This document shows positions 18,659 through 27,348 of a stretch of DNA of 64,000 nucleotides, in pieces. The stretch lies in assembly GCF_022354465.1 (NCBI RefSeq), contig NZ_CP092361.1:620001-684000 (forward strand), written 5' to 3'. Made by a program: the position numbers and the translations under genes. The DNA comes from Wielerella bovis (lineage in GTDB: Bacteria; Pseudomonadota; Gammaproteobacteria; Burkholderiales; Neisseriaceae). Positions within the stretch are counted from its first letter, which is position 1. Every line of letters starts with the position of its first letter. The notes beneath the pieces are model-generated. The model was given only the letters and a program-made list of their open reading frames with translations, ran no database searches and was not told the DNA's origin.

Positions 18659-20704
18659 ATGAAAAACACCAAGACCATCGCCATTGCTGTTGTGTGCAGT
18701 TTACTTATCCTACCCACATGGGCACACAGCAAATCATACACCCCAGCACAAACAGGGTCGGCGATGATGCTTCTGCAAAACTCTCCATTTAGCACACAAC
18801 AATCCAATAGCTTTGTGTCCAATTTTTCATTGGGTTCACATGGCAGTATGTGGACAAATTTACGCAAAACATTCCGCATGGAAGAAGTTAATCCATCTTT
18901 GGTACGCAGCCACGAAAGCAAATTTGTCACTAATAGTGCTTATTTTAATCGCACGATTGTTCGCAGCACACCTTACATGTATCACATCGTCAATGAAGTG
19001 AAAAAACGCAATATGCCAGGTGAAATTGCGTTATTGCCTTTTATTGAGAGTGCATACGTAACCAAAGCACGTTCGCACGTTGGTGCATCGGGCTTGTGGC
19101 AATTTATGCCTGCAACAGGTCGCCATTATGGTTTGGAACAAACACCTTTGTATGATGGTCGCCATGATGTGTACGCCTCTACCGATGCAGCATTGAATTA
19201 TTTGCAATACTTATATGGCTTATTTGGTGATTGGTCATTGGCATTGGCAGCATATAACTGGGGTGAAGGTAATGTAACACGCGCCATTAATCGTGCAATG
19301 GCTGCTGGTTTACCACCAACTTATGAAAATTTGCGTATGCCCAACGAAACACGCAATTATGTGCCAAAATTATTAGCTGTACGCAATTTGGTTAATAATC
19401 CACAGGCTTACGGTATTACGCTGCCTGAAATGAAATCAGAACCCTATTTTAAAACGGTTATGATAGATAAGCCGATTGATGTGATGGCAGCAGCACATTT
19501 AGCAAATATTTCAGAAAGTGAATTTCTGGCTTTAAATCCAGCTTTCAAAACACCCGTGTTTATCCCCAAAGGACAACATCGCCAAATGTTATTGCCTGTT
19601 AATGCAGTTCGTACATTTGAGCATAACTACAAAAATTCCGACCCTCAAACTTTGCTGTCTTGGGATGTTTATACGCCAGATACACGCGTTGCCTTGGCAG
19701 ATATTGCGGCGCAAACAGGTAGTAGTGTAAGTGAGTTACGTCGATTAAATGGTATTAGTTCAGCTTATGTTAATGCAGGGCGGACAATCTTGGTCAATAA
19801 AAACCGCGCATCTGGTATTAAACCATTTACTGCATTTGCCAAAGTAGATGTGGACAATACGCCAGATACTTTTGTGGAACAAGCACCTGTATTACCACAA
19901 GGGGTTGCAACTCCTTCTGTAAATATTGCACGCCAAAATACGACTGCAAAAACGCAAACATTTGCTACTACGCCATCTCCATCAACCGCATTTATGGCAA
20001 ATACTACCAATCGTCAAGTGCTGGGTAATCAATCCAATACACAGACTGTATCGCAAGTCATACAAAATACAATAAGGCAGCCTGAAAGTGATGAATTGAT
20101 GCAATTAGTACAAGCCTCACAGGAAAGATTGCGTGCCGAACAAGCTGTACGCAATAGTTTAGCTCAATCAGAAGCCATAGAAGCGCGCAATCGTGCTGCG
20201 GCAGAACAACGAGCTGCAGCAGAACGTCGTCGCCAACAGCTTGCAGCTGCTGAACGTGCTAAAACCGAAACAGCTAATCGTGCCCGAGAAGAAGCTATTG
20301 CACGTGCTAAACCTGCAACCACCTACAAAGTTGGCGAAGGTGATACACTGTATAGCATCGCTAAACGTCATAATATAGATGTGGCAGATTTAATTGCTGG
20401 CAATAATATTAAGGGAAACCATATTCAGACAGGACAAGTCTTGAAAGTGGTGTTTAATAACCAATCTGCAACACAAACCGAACGAGTGCAGGCGGTGCGA
20501 GCAGTAGCCAATAGTCGAACAGTTGGCAATGTCCGTGCAGTTAATGCACGAGAAGAGCGTAAACCAAGTACACATGTCGTCCGTAAAGGAGATACCTTAA
20601 ATAGTGTTGCCGAACGATACAATATCAAACCTAGTGAGCTGAAACGCCTAAATGGTGGTAGCAATACCATTAGAATAGGGCAAACATTAAAATTGACACA
20701 TTAA
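18659..20704 (+). CDS. mltD: Membrane-bound lytic murein transglycosylase D with LysM repeats
   Basis: 681 residues. Signal peptide to about residue 23 (SLLILPTWAHS). SLT domain at about 115-250: GEIALLPFIESAYV (catalytic Glu), GASGLWQFMPATGRHYGL, ALAAYNWGEGNV. Then a LysM-like segment around 345-375. The Ala/Arg/Glu-rich helix (about 485-545) precedes two clear LysM domains (YKVGEGDTLYSIAKRHNIDVADL and HVVRKGDTLNSVAERYNIKPSEL). It cleaves peptidoglycan in the periplasm. No lipobox Cys is seen, unlike E. coli MltD, so it may be soluble. Confidence 0.92.
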   Translation: MKNTKTIAIAVVCSLLILPTWAHSKSYTPAQTGSAMMLLQNSPFSTQQSNSFVSNFSLGSHGSMWTNLRKTFRMEEVNPSLVRSHESKFVTNSAYFNRTIVRSTPYMYHIVNEVKKRNMPGEIALLPFIESAYVTKARSHVGASGLWQFMPATGRHYGLEQTPLYDGRHDVYASTDAALNYLQYLYGLFGDWSLALAAYNWGEGNVTRAINRAMAAGLPPTYENLRMPNETRNYVPKLLAVRNLVNNPQAYGITLPEMKSEPYFKTVMIDKPIDVMAAAHLANISESEFLALNPAFKTPVFIPKGQHRQMLLPVNAVRTFEHNYKNSDPQTLLSWDVYTPDTRVALADIAAQTGSSVSELRRLNGISSAYVNAGRTILVNKNRASGIKPFTAFAKVDVDNTPDTFVEQAPVLPQGVATPSVNIARQNTTAKTQTFATTPSPSTAFMANTTNRQVLGNQSNTQTVSQVIQNTIRQPESDELMQLVQASQERLRAEQAVRNSLAQSEAIEARNRAAAEQRAAAERRRQQLAAAERAKTETANRAREEAIARAKPATTYKVGEGDTLYSIAKRHNIDVADLIAGNNIKGNHIQTGQVLKVVFNNQSATQTERVQAVRAVANSRTVGNVRAVNAREERKPSTHVVRKGDTLNSVAERYNIKPSELKRLNGGSNTIRIGQTLKLTH

Positions 20705-20719
20705 AGCTAGAAAACCAAT

Positions 20720-20760
20720 CAGCCGTTCTTGTGCAAAAATACCACAAGAGCGGCTTTGTT
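20720..20760 (+). terminator. Rho-independent terminator of mltD
   Basis: AGCCGTTCTTGTG pairs with CACAAGAGCGGCT (one G-T pair), 9-base loop, then TTGTTC. Confidence 0.75.
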
Positions 20761-20814
20761 CTACTTAATCACTTGTCATACATGATTACAAAACACTACA
20801 ATCTACGTTGCTTT

Positions 20815-20852
20815 CAGGCTGCTTTAATTGATAAATAAAGGCAGCCTGAAAA
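20815..20852 (+). terminator. Inverted DUS pair
   Basis: TTTCAGGCTGCTTTA faces TAAAGGCAGCCTGAAA across a short loop, in the mltD-pgsA gap. The left copy has TGCTTT for TGCCTT. Confidence 0.45.
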
Positions 20853-20980
20853 ATTAGAACCTTTATTGATTACTGTTGTAGTAGATTAGCTTGAACAGAA
20901 CAAGCCAATATTGATTTATCCAACCCAAGATAATTTACTATAAATTAAGGCTCATAAATAAACCAAGGAAATACATCATA

Positions 20981-21544
20981 ATGATTTGGAATATACCCAT
21001 CGGGCTCACATGGATGAGAATTGCACTTATCCCATTGTTTACGATATTGTTTTATTTGCCCAAACATTGGATAGAACCGCAAACCATTAATATAGCCGCT
21101 GCTGCAATTTTTGCCATTGCAGGAATTACGGATTGGTTAGATGGATTTCTGGCTAGACATTGGAAGCAAACTTCAGATTTTGGCGCATTCTTAGACCCAG
21201 TTGCGGATAAATTGATGGTTGCCGTAGCACTTATCTTATTGGTTAAATTAGACCGCACACTAGCAATTTATGCCATGATTATCATTGGACGCGAAATTAC
21301 CATTTCCGCGTTACGCGAATGGATGGCGCAAATGGGAAAACGAAACAGTGTTGCTGTTGCTTATGTTGGCAAATTAAAAACTGCCGCACAAATGGCAGCC
21401 ATTTTTTTATTACTGCTAGATACCTTGCCAAGCAGTACAATCAATCTTCATGATATTGGTAACCTGTTGATGTTTATCGCATCTATTTTAACAATTTGGT
21501 CAATGTTCTATTATCTAAAAATGGCATGGAAAGAATTTCAATAA
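20981..21544 (+). CDS. pgsA: CDP-diacylglycerol-glycerol-3-phosphate 3-phosphatidyltransferase
   Basis: 187 residues. Makes phosphatidylglycerol-phosphate in the inner membrane. The CDP-alcohol phosphotransferase signature is complete: DWLDGFLARHWKQTSDFG followed by AFLDPVADK (DGxxAR...GxxxDxxxD). Four to five membrane helices. Start IWNIPIGLTWMRIALIPLF is typical for PgsA. It lies just upstream of the tRNA cluster, which has its own promoter, as in many beta-proteobacteria. Confidence 0.95.
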   Translation: MIWNIPIGLTWMRIALIPLFTILFYLPKHWIEPQTINIAAAAIFAIAGITDWLDGFLARHWKQTSDFGAFLDPVADKLMVAVALILLVKLDRTLAIYAMIIIGREITISALREWMAQMGKRNSVAVAYVGKLKTAAQMAAIFLLLLDTLPSSTINLHDIGNLLMFIASILTIWSMFYYLKMAWKEFQ

Positions 21545-21562
21545 TTCTTTATTACAAAATGC

Positions 21563-21590
21563 TTGACAGTTTTTTTTTAGTTGCTATAAT
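21563..21590 (+). promoter_or_regulatory. Strong sigma-70 promoter of the tRNA cluster
   Basis: TTGACA (21563-21568), 16-base spacer containing a T tract, TATAAT (21585-21590), both hexamers perfect. It lies 32 bases before the first tRNA. Confidence 0.85.
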
Positions 21591-21621
21591 AACACCTTCT
21601 TTGTTGCATAGATAAAGAAAT

Positions 21622-21697
21622 GCGGGAATAGCTCAGTTGGTAGAGCGCAACCTTGCCAAGGTTGAGGTCGCGAGTTCGAGACTCGTTTCCCGCTCCA
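21622..21697 (+). tRNA. tRNA-Gly (GCC), copy 1
   Basis: 76 nt including encoded CCA. Acceptor GCGGGAA / TTCCCGC, D-arm GCTCAGTTGGTAGAGC, anticodon loop TTGCCAA, T-loop TTCGAGA. Confidence 0.98.
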
Positions 21698-21722
21698 CAA
21701 TTTAGTACAACTTTTAATCAGG

Positions 21723-21798
21723 GCGGGAATAGCTCAGTTGGTAGAGCGCAACCTTGCCAAGGTTGAGGTCGCGAGTTCGAGACTCGTTTCCCGCTCCA
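21723..21798 (+). tRNA. tRNA-Gly (GCC), copy 2
   Basis: Identical in sequence to copy 1, separated by 25 bases; CCA encoded. Confidence 0.98.
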
Positions 21799-21817
21799 CT
21801 CTGATTAAATTGCCCAA

Positions 21818-21893
21818 GCGGGAATAGCTCAGTTGGTAGAGCGCAACCTTGCCAAGGTTGAGGTCGCGAGTTCGAGACTCGTTTCCCGCTCCA
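21818..21893 (+). tRNA. tRNA-Gly (GCC), copy 3
   Basis: Third identical copy, 19 bases after copy 2; CCA encoded. Confidence 0.98.
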
Positions 21894-21933
21894 TTTTTTT
21901 GTCTCGAGACTTATTTTCAGACTGCTTAATTAG

Positions 21934-22007
21934 GGCGAAATAGCATAGTGGTAATGCACCGGATTGCAAATCCGTGGACGCCAGTTCGATTCTGGCTTTC
22001 GCCTCCA
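21934..22007 (+). tRNA. tRNA-Cys (GCA)
   Basis: 74 nt with CCA. Acceptor GGCGAAA / TTTCGCC, anticodon loop ATTGCAAAT, T-loop TTCGATT, discriminator U73, as expected for Cys. Confidence 0.96.
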
Positions 22008-22021
22008 CGATTTTCAGTTAT

Positions 22022-22099
22022 GGCGGGGTGGCAGAGTGTTGATGCGATAAGGGGTGCAACTCTTATATAGGCTGGTTTAATTCCATGCCCCCGCCTCCA
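22022..22099 (+). tRNA. Unusual tRNA-Cys-like gene (GCA), possibly a pseudo-tRNA
   Basis: 78 nt ending in an encoded CCA with U at the discriminator position. The acceptor GGCGGGG / CCCCGCC is perfect. The D-arm (GCAGAGTGTTGATGC) resembles the neighbouring tRNA-Cys. The anticodon stem AAGGG / CTCTT closes a loop GTGCAA of only 6 bases, placing GCA after U33. The T-arm is weak (3 pairs) with loop TTTAATT. It lies 14 bases after tRNA-Cys in the same transcript. It could be a decayed duplicate or an unusual isoacceptor; I cannot decide from sequence. Confidence 0.5.
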
Positions 22100-22115
22100 A
22101 TCAAGTTTTAAGTGT

Positions 22116-22205
22116 GCCTGGGTGGTGAAATTGGTAGACACAGCGGACTTAAAATCCGCCGACCCTAACACGGTCGTACCGGTTCGATTCCGGTCCTAGG
22201 CACCA
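22116..22205 (+). tRNA. tRNA-Leu (UAA)
   Basis: 90 nt, long variable arm (class II). Acceptor GCCTGGG / CCTAGGC, anticodon loop CTTAAAA, discriminator A, CCA encoded. Last tRNA of the cluster. Confidence 0.97.
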
Positions 22206-22236
22206 ATATTATTAAATTTAATCAATTGATTAAAAA

Positions 22237-22274
22237 AATAAAGGTACATTTTTTACAATGTACCTTTATTTTTT
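22237..22274. terminator. Bidirectional terminator between the tRNA cluster and rarA
   Basis: Perfect 14-bp stem AATAAAGGTACATT / AATGTACCTTTATT with a 6-base loop, A-rich on one side and T-rich on the other. Serves the tRNAs on the plus strand and rarA on the minus strand. Confidence 0.9.
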
Positions 22275-22286
22275 ATAACCTACTTC

Positions 22287-23600
22287 TCATTCATCATCTT
22301 GATTCGCTTGCCTATCCAATTCACGCAACCAAGCCAATTTTTCAGCAATTTTAATTTCCAAACCACGCGGTACAGGCTGATAAAAATCAGGCTCATCTAC
22401 GCCATCGGGCATATACGTTTCTCCTGCGGCATAGGCATTTGGTTCATCATGGGCATAGCGATAATCGCGTCCATAACCCAATTCTTGCATCAACTTGGTC
22501 GGCGCATTGCACAAATGCACGGGAACAGCCGCGCTGTCGTGTTCGCGCACAAATTGGCGCATTTGATTGTACGCCACATAACCTGCATTGGATTTTGCCG
22601 CGCTCGCCAAATACAAAACGGCTTGCGCCAACGCCAATTCGCCTTCGGGCGAACCCAAACGTTCAAATGTACTTGCCGCATCGTTGGCGATTTGCAAGGC
22701 GCGCGGGTCAGCAAGTCCAATGTCTTCCCACGCCATGCGGACAATGCGCCGCGCCAAATAACGTGGGTCTGCGCCACCATCCAGCATACGACAAAACCAA
22801 TACAGCGCGGCATTGGGGTGTGAGCCACGCACGGATTTGTGCAAGGCGGAAATTTGGTTGTAAAACTGTTCGCCACCTTTGTCAAAACGGCGGATTTGCT
22901 CGCCCAAAGTTTGCACGACTAATTCTGCTGTGATTTCAGAATGTTGTTGCGTGATGGCGGCGCGTAAGATTTGTTCTATATGGTTCAAAAATCGCCGTGC
23001 ATCGCCATCGGCAGACTGTATCAATAAATCTTGTGCATCATCGTGTAAGATGATGTTTTGATATTCAGGCAGCCTGAAAACTTTGTCGCATAATTTTTTC
23101 AGGCTGCCTTCATTCAATGATTTTAAAACATAAACTTGGGCGCGTGATAAAAGAGCGGGATTGACTTCAAATGATGGATTTTCGGTGGTTGCGCCGATAA
23201 ATGTGATGAGTCCACTTTCAACGTGCGGTAAAAATGCGTCTTGTTGGGATTTGTTGAAACGATGCACTTCGTCCACAAATAAAATGGTGCGTTGTTGATT
23301 TTGCCATGCGATTTCGGCTTTGACGATGGCTTCGCGTATCTCTTTTACGCCCGAAAATACGGCGGATAGGGGTAGAAATTGTGCGCCAAATCCTTGCGCC
23401 ACAATACGCGCTAATGTGGTTTTGCCGATACCAGGGCTGCCCCACAAGAGCATGGAATGTGGTACGCCGCTTTCTAGTGCGATGCGTAGTGGTTTGCCCG
23501 CTCCTGTTAGGTGTTCTTGTCCGATGACTTCGTCCAATGTTTGTGGACGGAGTCGTTCGGCGAGTGGGGCGGTGGGTGTTTGAGTAAACAAATCTTGCAT
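22287..23600 (-). CDS. rarA: Replication-associated recombination protein A (MgsA/RarA AAA+ ATPase)
   Basis: 437 residues. Acts at stalled replication forks with SSB. N-terminal [17 protein letters not shown], Walker [15 protein letters not shown], Walker [23 protein letters not shown], sensor 1 [13 protein letters not shown], arginine-finger side ALLSRAQVY, and the C-terminal tetramerisation domain with [30 protein letters not shown]. Full length, no missing motif. The start at 23600 is the [18 protein letters not shown]-terminus. Confidence 0.96.
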   Translation of the reverse strand: MQDLFTQTPTAPLAERLRPQTLDEVIGQEHLTGAGKPLRIALESGVPHSMLLWGSPGIGKTTLARIVAQGFGAQFLPLSAVFSGVKEIREAIVKAEIAWQNQQRTILFVDEVHRFNKSQQDAFLPHVESGLITFIGATTENPSFEVNPALLSRAQVYVLKSLNEGSLKKLCDKVFRLPEYQNIILHDDAQDLLIQSADGDARRFLNHIEQILRAAITQQHSEITAELVVQTLGEQIRRFDKGGEQFYNQISALHKSVRGSHPNAALYWFCRMLDGGADPRYLARRIVRMAWEDIGLADPRALQIANDAASTFERLGSPEGELALAQAVLYLASAAKSNAGYVAYNQMRQFVREHDSAAVPVHLCNAPTKLMQELGYGRDYRYAHDEPNAYAAGETYMPDGVDEPDFYQPVPRGLEIKIAEKLAWLRELDRQANQDDE

Positions 23601-23629
23601 GATGATATAATCGTTTTAAATTTAAAATC

Positions 23630-23662
23630 AAGGCAGCCTGAAAACCTATTTTCAGGCTGCCT
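23630..23662 (-). terminator. Inverted DUS pair between metallophosphatase and rarA
   Basis: AAGGCAGCCTGAAAA and TTTTCAGGCTGCCTT with a 4-base spacer. Confidence 0.6.
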
Positions 23663-23675
23663 TTATTATAGTTGT

Positions 23676-24722
23676 TTAAAATAAAGTTTGTTCAATATCG
23701 CCATTATCAAACATTAAAGTTTTTTCGGGATAACGCAATGCTGCTAAACGAAAATCGGATTGCGCTGGCGTGATGCCTTTTTTGCGGTCGCGCCATCTCG
23801 CACCAACAGAAAAATCAACACAAAATACGTTTTTTCGTGCGCCATGCCAATGATGGGGTGGCATGGTAAAAATGTTTTCACGGTGTTTAGGCTGGGATAA
23901 ATTGTGCCAAGTTCGCCAATAATGACCAATCACAACGTCTGCTGAGTCGGTGTACTCTTCCCACCATGGATTGCGTACGGAAAATCGCCAACGTCCACCT
24001 GCAAAAAATGGGGCATCGGCTGCTTTTTCTATGCCGCAAGTCAAGGCGCGAACGGGGTGGCGACTGCTGCGGTAAATGTCATGTATGGCGGTTGCGTGCA
24101 GCATGGGCGGTGGAATGCAGTTATTTTCCAAGCCGTGTGCATATTGGCGTTGTTCTTCTAAATAATCATCAAACCATGGGGCGTGTTTGATGCAGCAATG
24201 GAGTTCATCGTCCCATTCTTGTATTAGTTGGACGATGTTACTGTTTTGATTTTCTTTTATTTTTTCAATAGCTTGTGGTAGCCATGCGGCATGCACGATG
24301 CGTAAATCGGGACGCTGTAATATTAAAGGTTGCTGTTGCAGAAATTGAATCAGGCTGTTGCGTTGTTTTTCAGGCAGCCTTTGCCATGGGGCATAATGGT
24401 AACTGTCTTTTTCGGCGCGACAATCAAAAAACCAACCTGACCCGTCTTTGGGTTCGTGCATCAATAAATTGATTTCGTGATTACCCAGTACCATAAATGC
24501 GTTGCCTGCAAGATGTATTTGGCGAAATAAATCTAATACGGCGGGAGAATCGGGACCTCTATCTACTAAATCGCCCACAAAAACGAGCTTGCGCCCTTGT
24601 GGATGTTTACCTGCTGGGGAGTAGCCAAGATAGTGCAGTAGATTTTGCAGGGCTTCTATTTGCCCGTGTACATCGCCGATGATGTCTAGGGGGCAGTTTG
24701 GCAGGGTTTGAATGAGGGACAT
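23676..24722 (-). CDS. Calcineurin-type metallophosphoesterase
   Basis: 348 residues. PPP-type motifs are complete: DIIGDVHGQIEAL (DxHG), FVGDLVDRGPDSPAVLDLF (GDxxDRG), VLGNHEINLL (GNHE), later IVHAAWLP (a diverged H) and VIGHYW (GH). Similar in layout to bacterial PrpA/ApaH-type phosphatases. The substrate could be a phosphoprotein, a dinucleotide or another phosphoester. Start SLIQTLPNCPLDIIGD at 24722; an upstream in-frame start lies in the 5' region with DUS-derived codons and is rejected. Confidence 0.85.
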   Translation of the reverse strand: MSLIQTLPNCPLDIIGDVHGQIEALQNLLHYLGYSPAGKHPQGRKLVFVGDLVDRGPDSPAVLDLFRQIHLAGNAFMVLGNHEINLLMHEPKDGSGWFFDCRAEKDSYHYAPWQRLPEKQRNSLIQFLQQQPLILQRPDLRIVHAAWLPQAIEKIKENQNSNIVQLIQEWDDELHCCIKHAPWFDDYLEEQRQYAHGLENNCIPPPMLHATAIHDIYRSSRHPVRALTCGIEKAADAPFFAGGRWRFSVRNPWWEEYTDSADVVIGHYWRTWHNLSQPKHRENIFTMPPHHWHGARKNVFCVDFSVGARWRDRKKGITPAQSDFRLAALRYPEKTLMFDNGDIEQTLF

Positions 24723-24771
24723 GGTTGATTTGAAATAATAGAAAAAAGAAGAATTATAGCATTTTAAATAT

Positions 24772-24810
24772 ATTTTCAGGCTGCCTATTAACAAGAGGCA
24801 GCCTGAAAAC
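24772..24810 (-). terminator. Inverted DUS pair
   Basis: TTTTCAGGCTGCCT and AGGCAGCCTGAAAA with a short loop, just after the TonB-dependent receptor stop (minus strand). Confidence 0.6.
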
Positions 24811-24820
24811 TGTTTAAAAA

Positions 24821-26887
24821 TTAAAATTTGTAACTGATAGATGCGTTGATATTACGTCCTGCACCATAGTAGCAATAGTAATCGCAACCACCCAAATAGC
24901 GACGGTCGCCAACGTTATCTACATTCAGTTGTGCTGTCCAGTTGTTGCCAAATGGATAACGTGCCATCACATCAAACAAAGTGGCTGACGGCACTTTTGC
25001 ACCTGAATACAATGAACCATTGGCTGTTACGCTATTGCCAATATAACGCATACCTGCACCCAAAACCAGACCATTCAGGCTGCCTTGATTGAAGGTATAG
25101 GCAGTTTTGAGCGATAAAGTGTGTTTGGGGAACAATGGCTGACGTACATCGCCACCTGTATTATTTTGCACCACGCTTAAATAAGTATAAGCTGTGCTAA
25201 CATTCAGGTTTTCCAACACATTAGCATCGGCTTGAAATTCTATGCCTTTGCGTGTGGTATCACTATCATTTTCTGTTATCATCGCGCCATTAACTAATCG
25301 ACTATACAAAGCCCCTTTATCTTTAGCACGGAATGCCGCCAATGACAGATTACCGTCTAACCAAGCTGGCGCGTATTTGACACCAATTTCGGTTTGTTTG
25401 GTGATATTTGGGTCATGTAAATTATTTAAACCATCTACACCATTAAGCAGCCTGAAAGATTCATTGTAAGAAATATATGGATTAAAGCCCTTTGGCGCGT
25501 GATACATCACAGAAGCGGAGTATGACGTGTGGTTGTCTTTAATTTTTTGATTGCTAATATTCTCTTCATTTTCTGCACGGTCGTGGCGTACACCCAAACC
25601 TACTGTAAATTGTTTGTTGATACGCGCTTGGTTTTGCAGATAAAAACCCAGTTGTGTCGCTTTGATATTTTGGCGTGGTGCAGCAGAAACATTTTGTGCT
25701 TGTCCCCAACCAGCTTGTGGATTCAATAAATTAGTTGAAGTAGTTGAACCAAAGAAAGTGTATAACGCATCTACTTTTTGATTACGATAATCCACACCAC
25801 CTACCAATGTGTTATCTAACCAATTATTTTTAAATTTCCAAGTTAAACGGTTATCAAAATTATGGCTTTTAGATGTACCGTTATTGAAGACTACACCACG
25901 CGAAACAACATAATTTGTTGCAAAAGGATAAACATACGCACCACGATGATAATTATCTGCCTTACTATAACGATAGCTACTATTAAACGTCAGATTATTA
26001 TCCAATTTATGCGAAAACTCATAACCCAAACCATATTGTTTATTGGTTTCCGTATCATTCACAGGGTCGCCATAATTACTGCTGCGGCTAATATAACTGC
26101 CGTCAGGGAATGGGCGTAACGTACCTTCCTGTGGCAAAAAGTTGCTGCTTGGTGTCCCCTTATCACGTTGATAACTTGCCAAAATATCCAAACGTGTGTG
26201 TGGCGTAATGTCCCATTGTACAGTCGGAGCAATATACAAGGTGCCATTATCCGTTTTGTCCCATTCGCCGTCCGCATGTTTATACGAACCCGTTACGCGA
26301 TAACGCAAGCTATTATCCGCATTCAGGCTGCCTGTATAATCTCCAGCCAAACCATAGTGCCCTTTATTACCACCACTCAAACGCACTTCGCCTTTACCTA
26401 CTTGATTGCGATTGGCACGTTTACTGATGTAATTAATCAAGCCACCAGAATTTGCCGCACCAAAGGTAATAGAATCTGCACCTTTGGTTACTTCCACCGC
26501 TTCCACACCATAAATTTCAGTCAATGGTTTAAAAAAACCATATTCAAACACAGGCATGCCGTTTACCGCTTGAGTTGCTTCCGTACCGCGCACACGGAAC
26601 CAGTTGGTATTGGTGTCGCTACCAAAAATCTGATTGGAAAAACCTGCTTGATAACGCGCAATTTCATCGGTTTTTTGCACGTTTTGCGCTTCTAAATTTT
26701 CGCGCGAAATCGCTACCGCAGATTTGGCTTGACGAAATGGCACAACGCCAACACGGTTCATACTGCCCGTTACCACAACATTTTGTAATTCTTGTTTTTG
26801 TGTTTCAGATTCAGCATAGGCAGCCTGAAACATTGTAAATAAAGATGCCGCCAATAAAGTGCGCGTGAATATTGTTTTTGTTTGCAT
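24821..26887 (-). CDS. TonB-dependent siderophore receptor
   Basis: 688 residues. Signal peptide cleaved after AYA (about residue 25). TonB box-like segment QNVVVTG, plug domain with WFRVRGTEATQAVNGMPVFEYGF and VEVTKGADSITFGAANSGGLINYISKR, then a 22-strand barrel and C-terminal Phe (INASISYKF). The layout is that of the FhuA/FoxA/FpvA siderophore receptors; ligand unknown. GGCDYYCYYGAG near the end holds a Cys pair common in this group. The upstream region has a 17-bp palindrome but only a weak Fur-like site. Three DUS copies lie inside the gene. Confidence 0.88.
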   Translation of the reverse strand: MQTKTIFTRTLLAASLFTMFQAAYAESETQKQELQNVVVTGSMNRVGVVPFRQAKSAVAISRENLEAQNVQKTDEIARYQAGFSNQIFGSDTNTNWFRVRGTEATQAVNGMPVFEYGFFKPLTEIYGVEAVEVTKGADSITFGAANSGGLINYISKRANRNQVGKGEVRLSGGNKGHYGLAGDYTGSLNADNSLRYRVTGSYKHADGEWDKTDNGTLYIAPTVQWDITPHTRLDILASYQRDKGTPSSNFLPQEGTLRPFPDGSYISRSSNYGDPVNDTETNKQYGLGYEFSHKLDNNLTFNSSYRYSKADNYHRGAYVYPFATNYVVSRGVVFNNGTSKSHNFDNRLTWKFKNNWLDNTLVGGVDYRNQKVDALYTFFGSTTSTNLLNPQAGWGQAQNVSAAPRQNIKATQLGFYLQNQARINKQFTVGLGVRHDRAENEENISNQKIKDNHTSYSASVMYHAPKGFNPYISYNESFRLLNGVDGLNNLHDPNITKQTEIGVKYAPAWLDGNLSLAAFRAKDKGALYSRLVNGAMITENDSDTTRKGIEFQADANVLENLNVSTAYTYLSVVQNNTGGDVRQPLFPKHTLSLKTAYTFNQGSLNGLVLGAGMRYIGNSVTANGSLYSGAKVPSATLFDVMARYPFGNNWTAQLNVDNVGDRRYLGGCDYYCYYGAGRNINASISYKF

Positions 26888-26942
26888 AATACAATCCTAA
26901 ATTTTAGTGAAAATATAAATAAAAATGATTTTTACAACGCTT

Positions 26943-26959
26943 TAATTTTACTAAAATTA
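26943..26959. promoter_or_regulatory. Candidate operator palindrome upstream of the TonB receptor
   Basis: TAATTTTACTAAAATTA is a perfect 8+1+8 inverted repeat, 56-72 bases upstream of the receptor start. Which regulator would bind is not evident. Confidence 0.3.
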
Positions 26960-27004
26960 GTTAGATATTTACAAGTTTTTGCGTGTGAACGAGACATTTT
27001 TAAT

Positions 27005-27053
27005 CTATAGGGAGCTGGCAACACTGTACTGGCTTAAATTGAATCTATTATAT
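27005..27053. mobile_element. Half Correia element (remnant)
   Basis: Contains AGGGAGCTGGCAACACTGTA and a TTAAATTGAATCTATTATA end, matching the right half of the CREE family; the left half is absent. Confidence 0.7.
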
Positions 27054-27348
27054 TTAATAAAAACAAATAGTTAAAAAATATAAAAATGTCAGATTCGAGA
27101 ATACGACTCATAATTTTGAGTTTGGCGAAGGCTTTCAGGCTGCCTATTGATACAAACTACACTTTACTACAAAAATATATTATTCAAATCTAAATAAAAT
27201 AACTAAATAATCAATTAATTAAAACAAAAATATCCATTTTATCATTTACATTAGCACATAAATCACAACAAAAATTTGCAAAATACTATCTTGGTGCTAG
27301 AATAAATCACCTTTTTTATTTCATCGTATAACACAAAAGGGTTTCATC

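Larger units (their letters stand above)
26888..27348. other. AT-rich divergent intergenic region
   Basis: 461 bases between the receptor gene (minus) and the Dcu-type carrier (plus). It holds a palindrome (26943-26959), a half CREE (27005-27053), a single DUS near 27134 and otherwise AT-rich sequence. No coding potential seen. Confidence 0.6.

Noticed and set aside
26888..26945. Fur box at the TonB-dependent receptor
   Set aside because: The best candidate (AAAAATGATTTTTAC) matches too few consensus positions to call.
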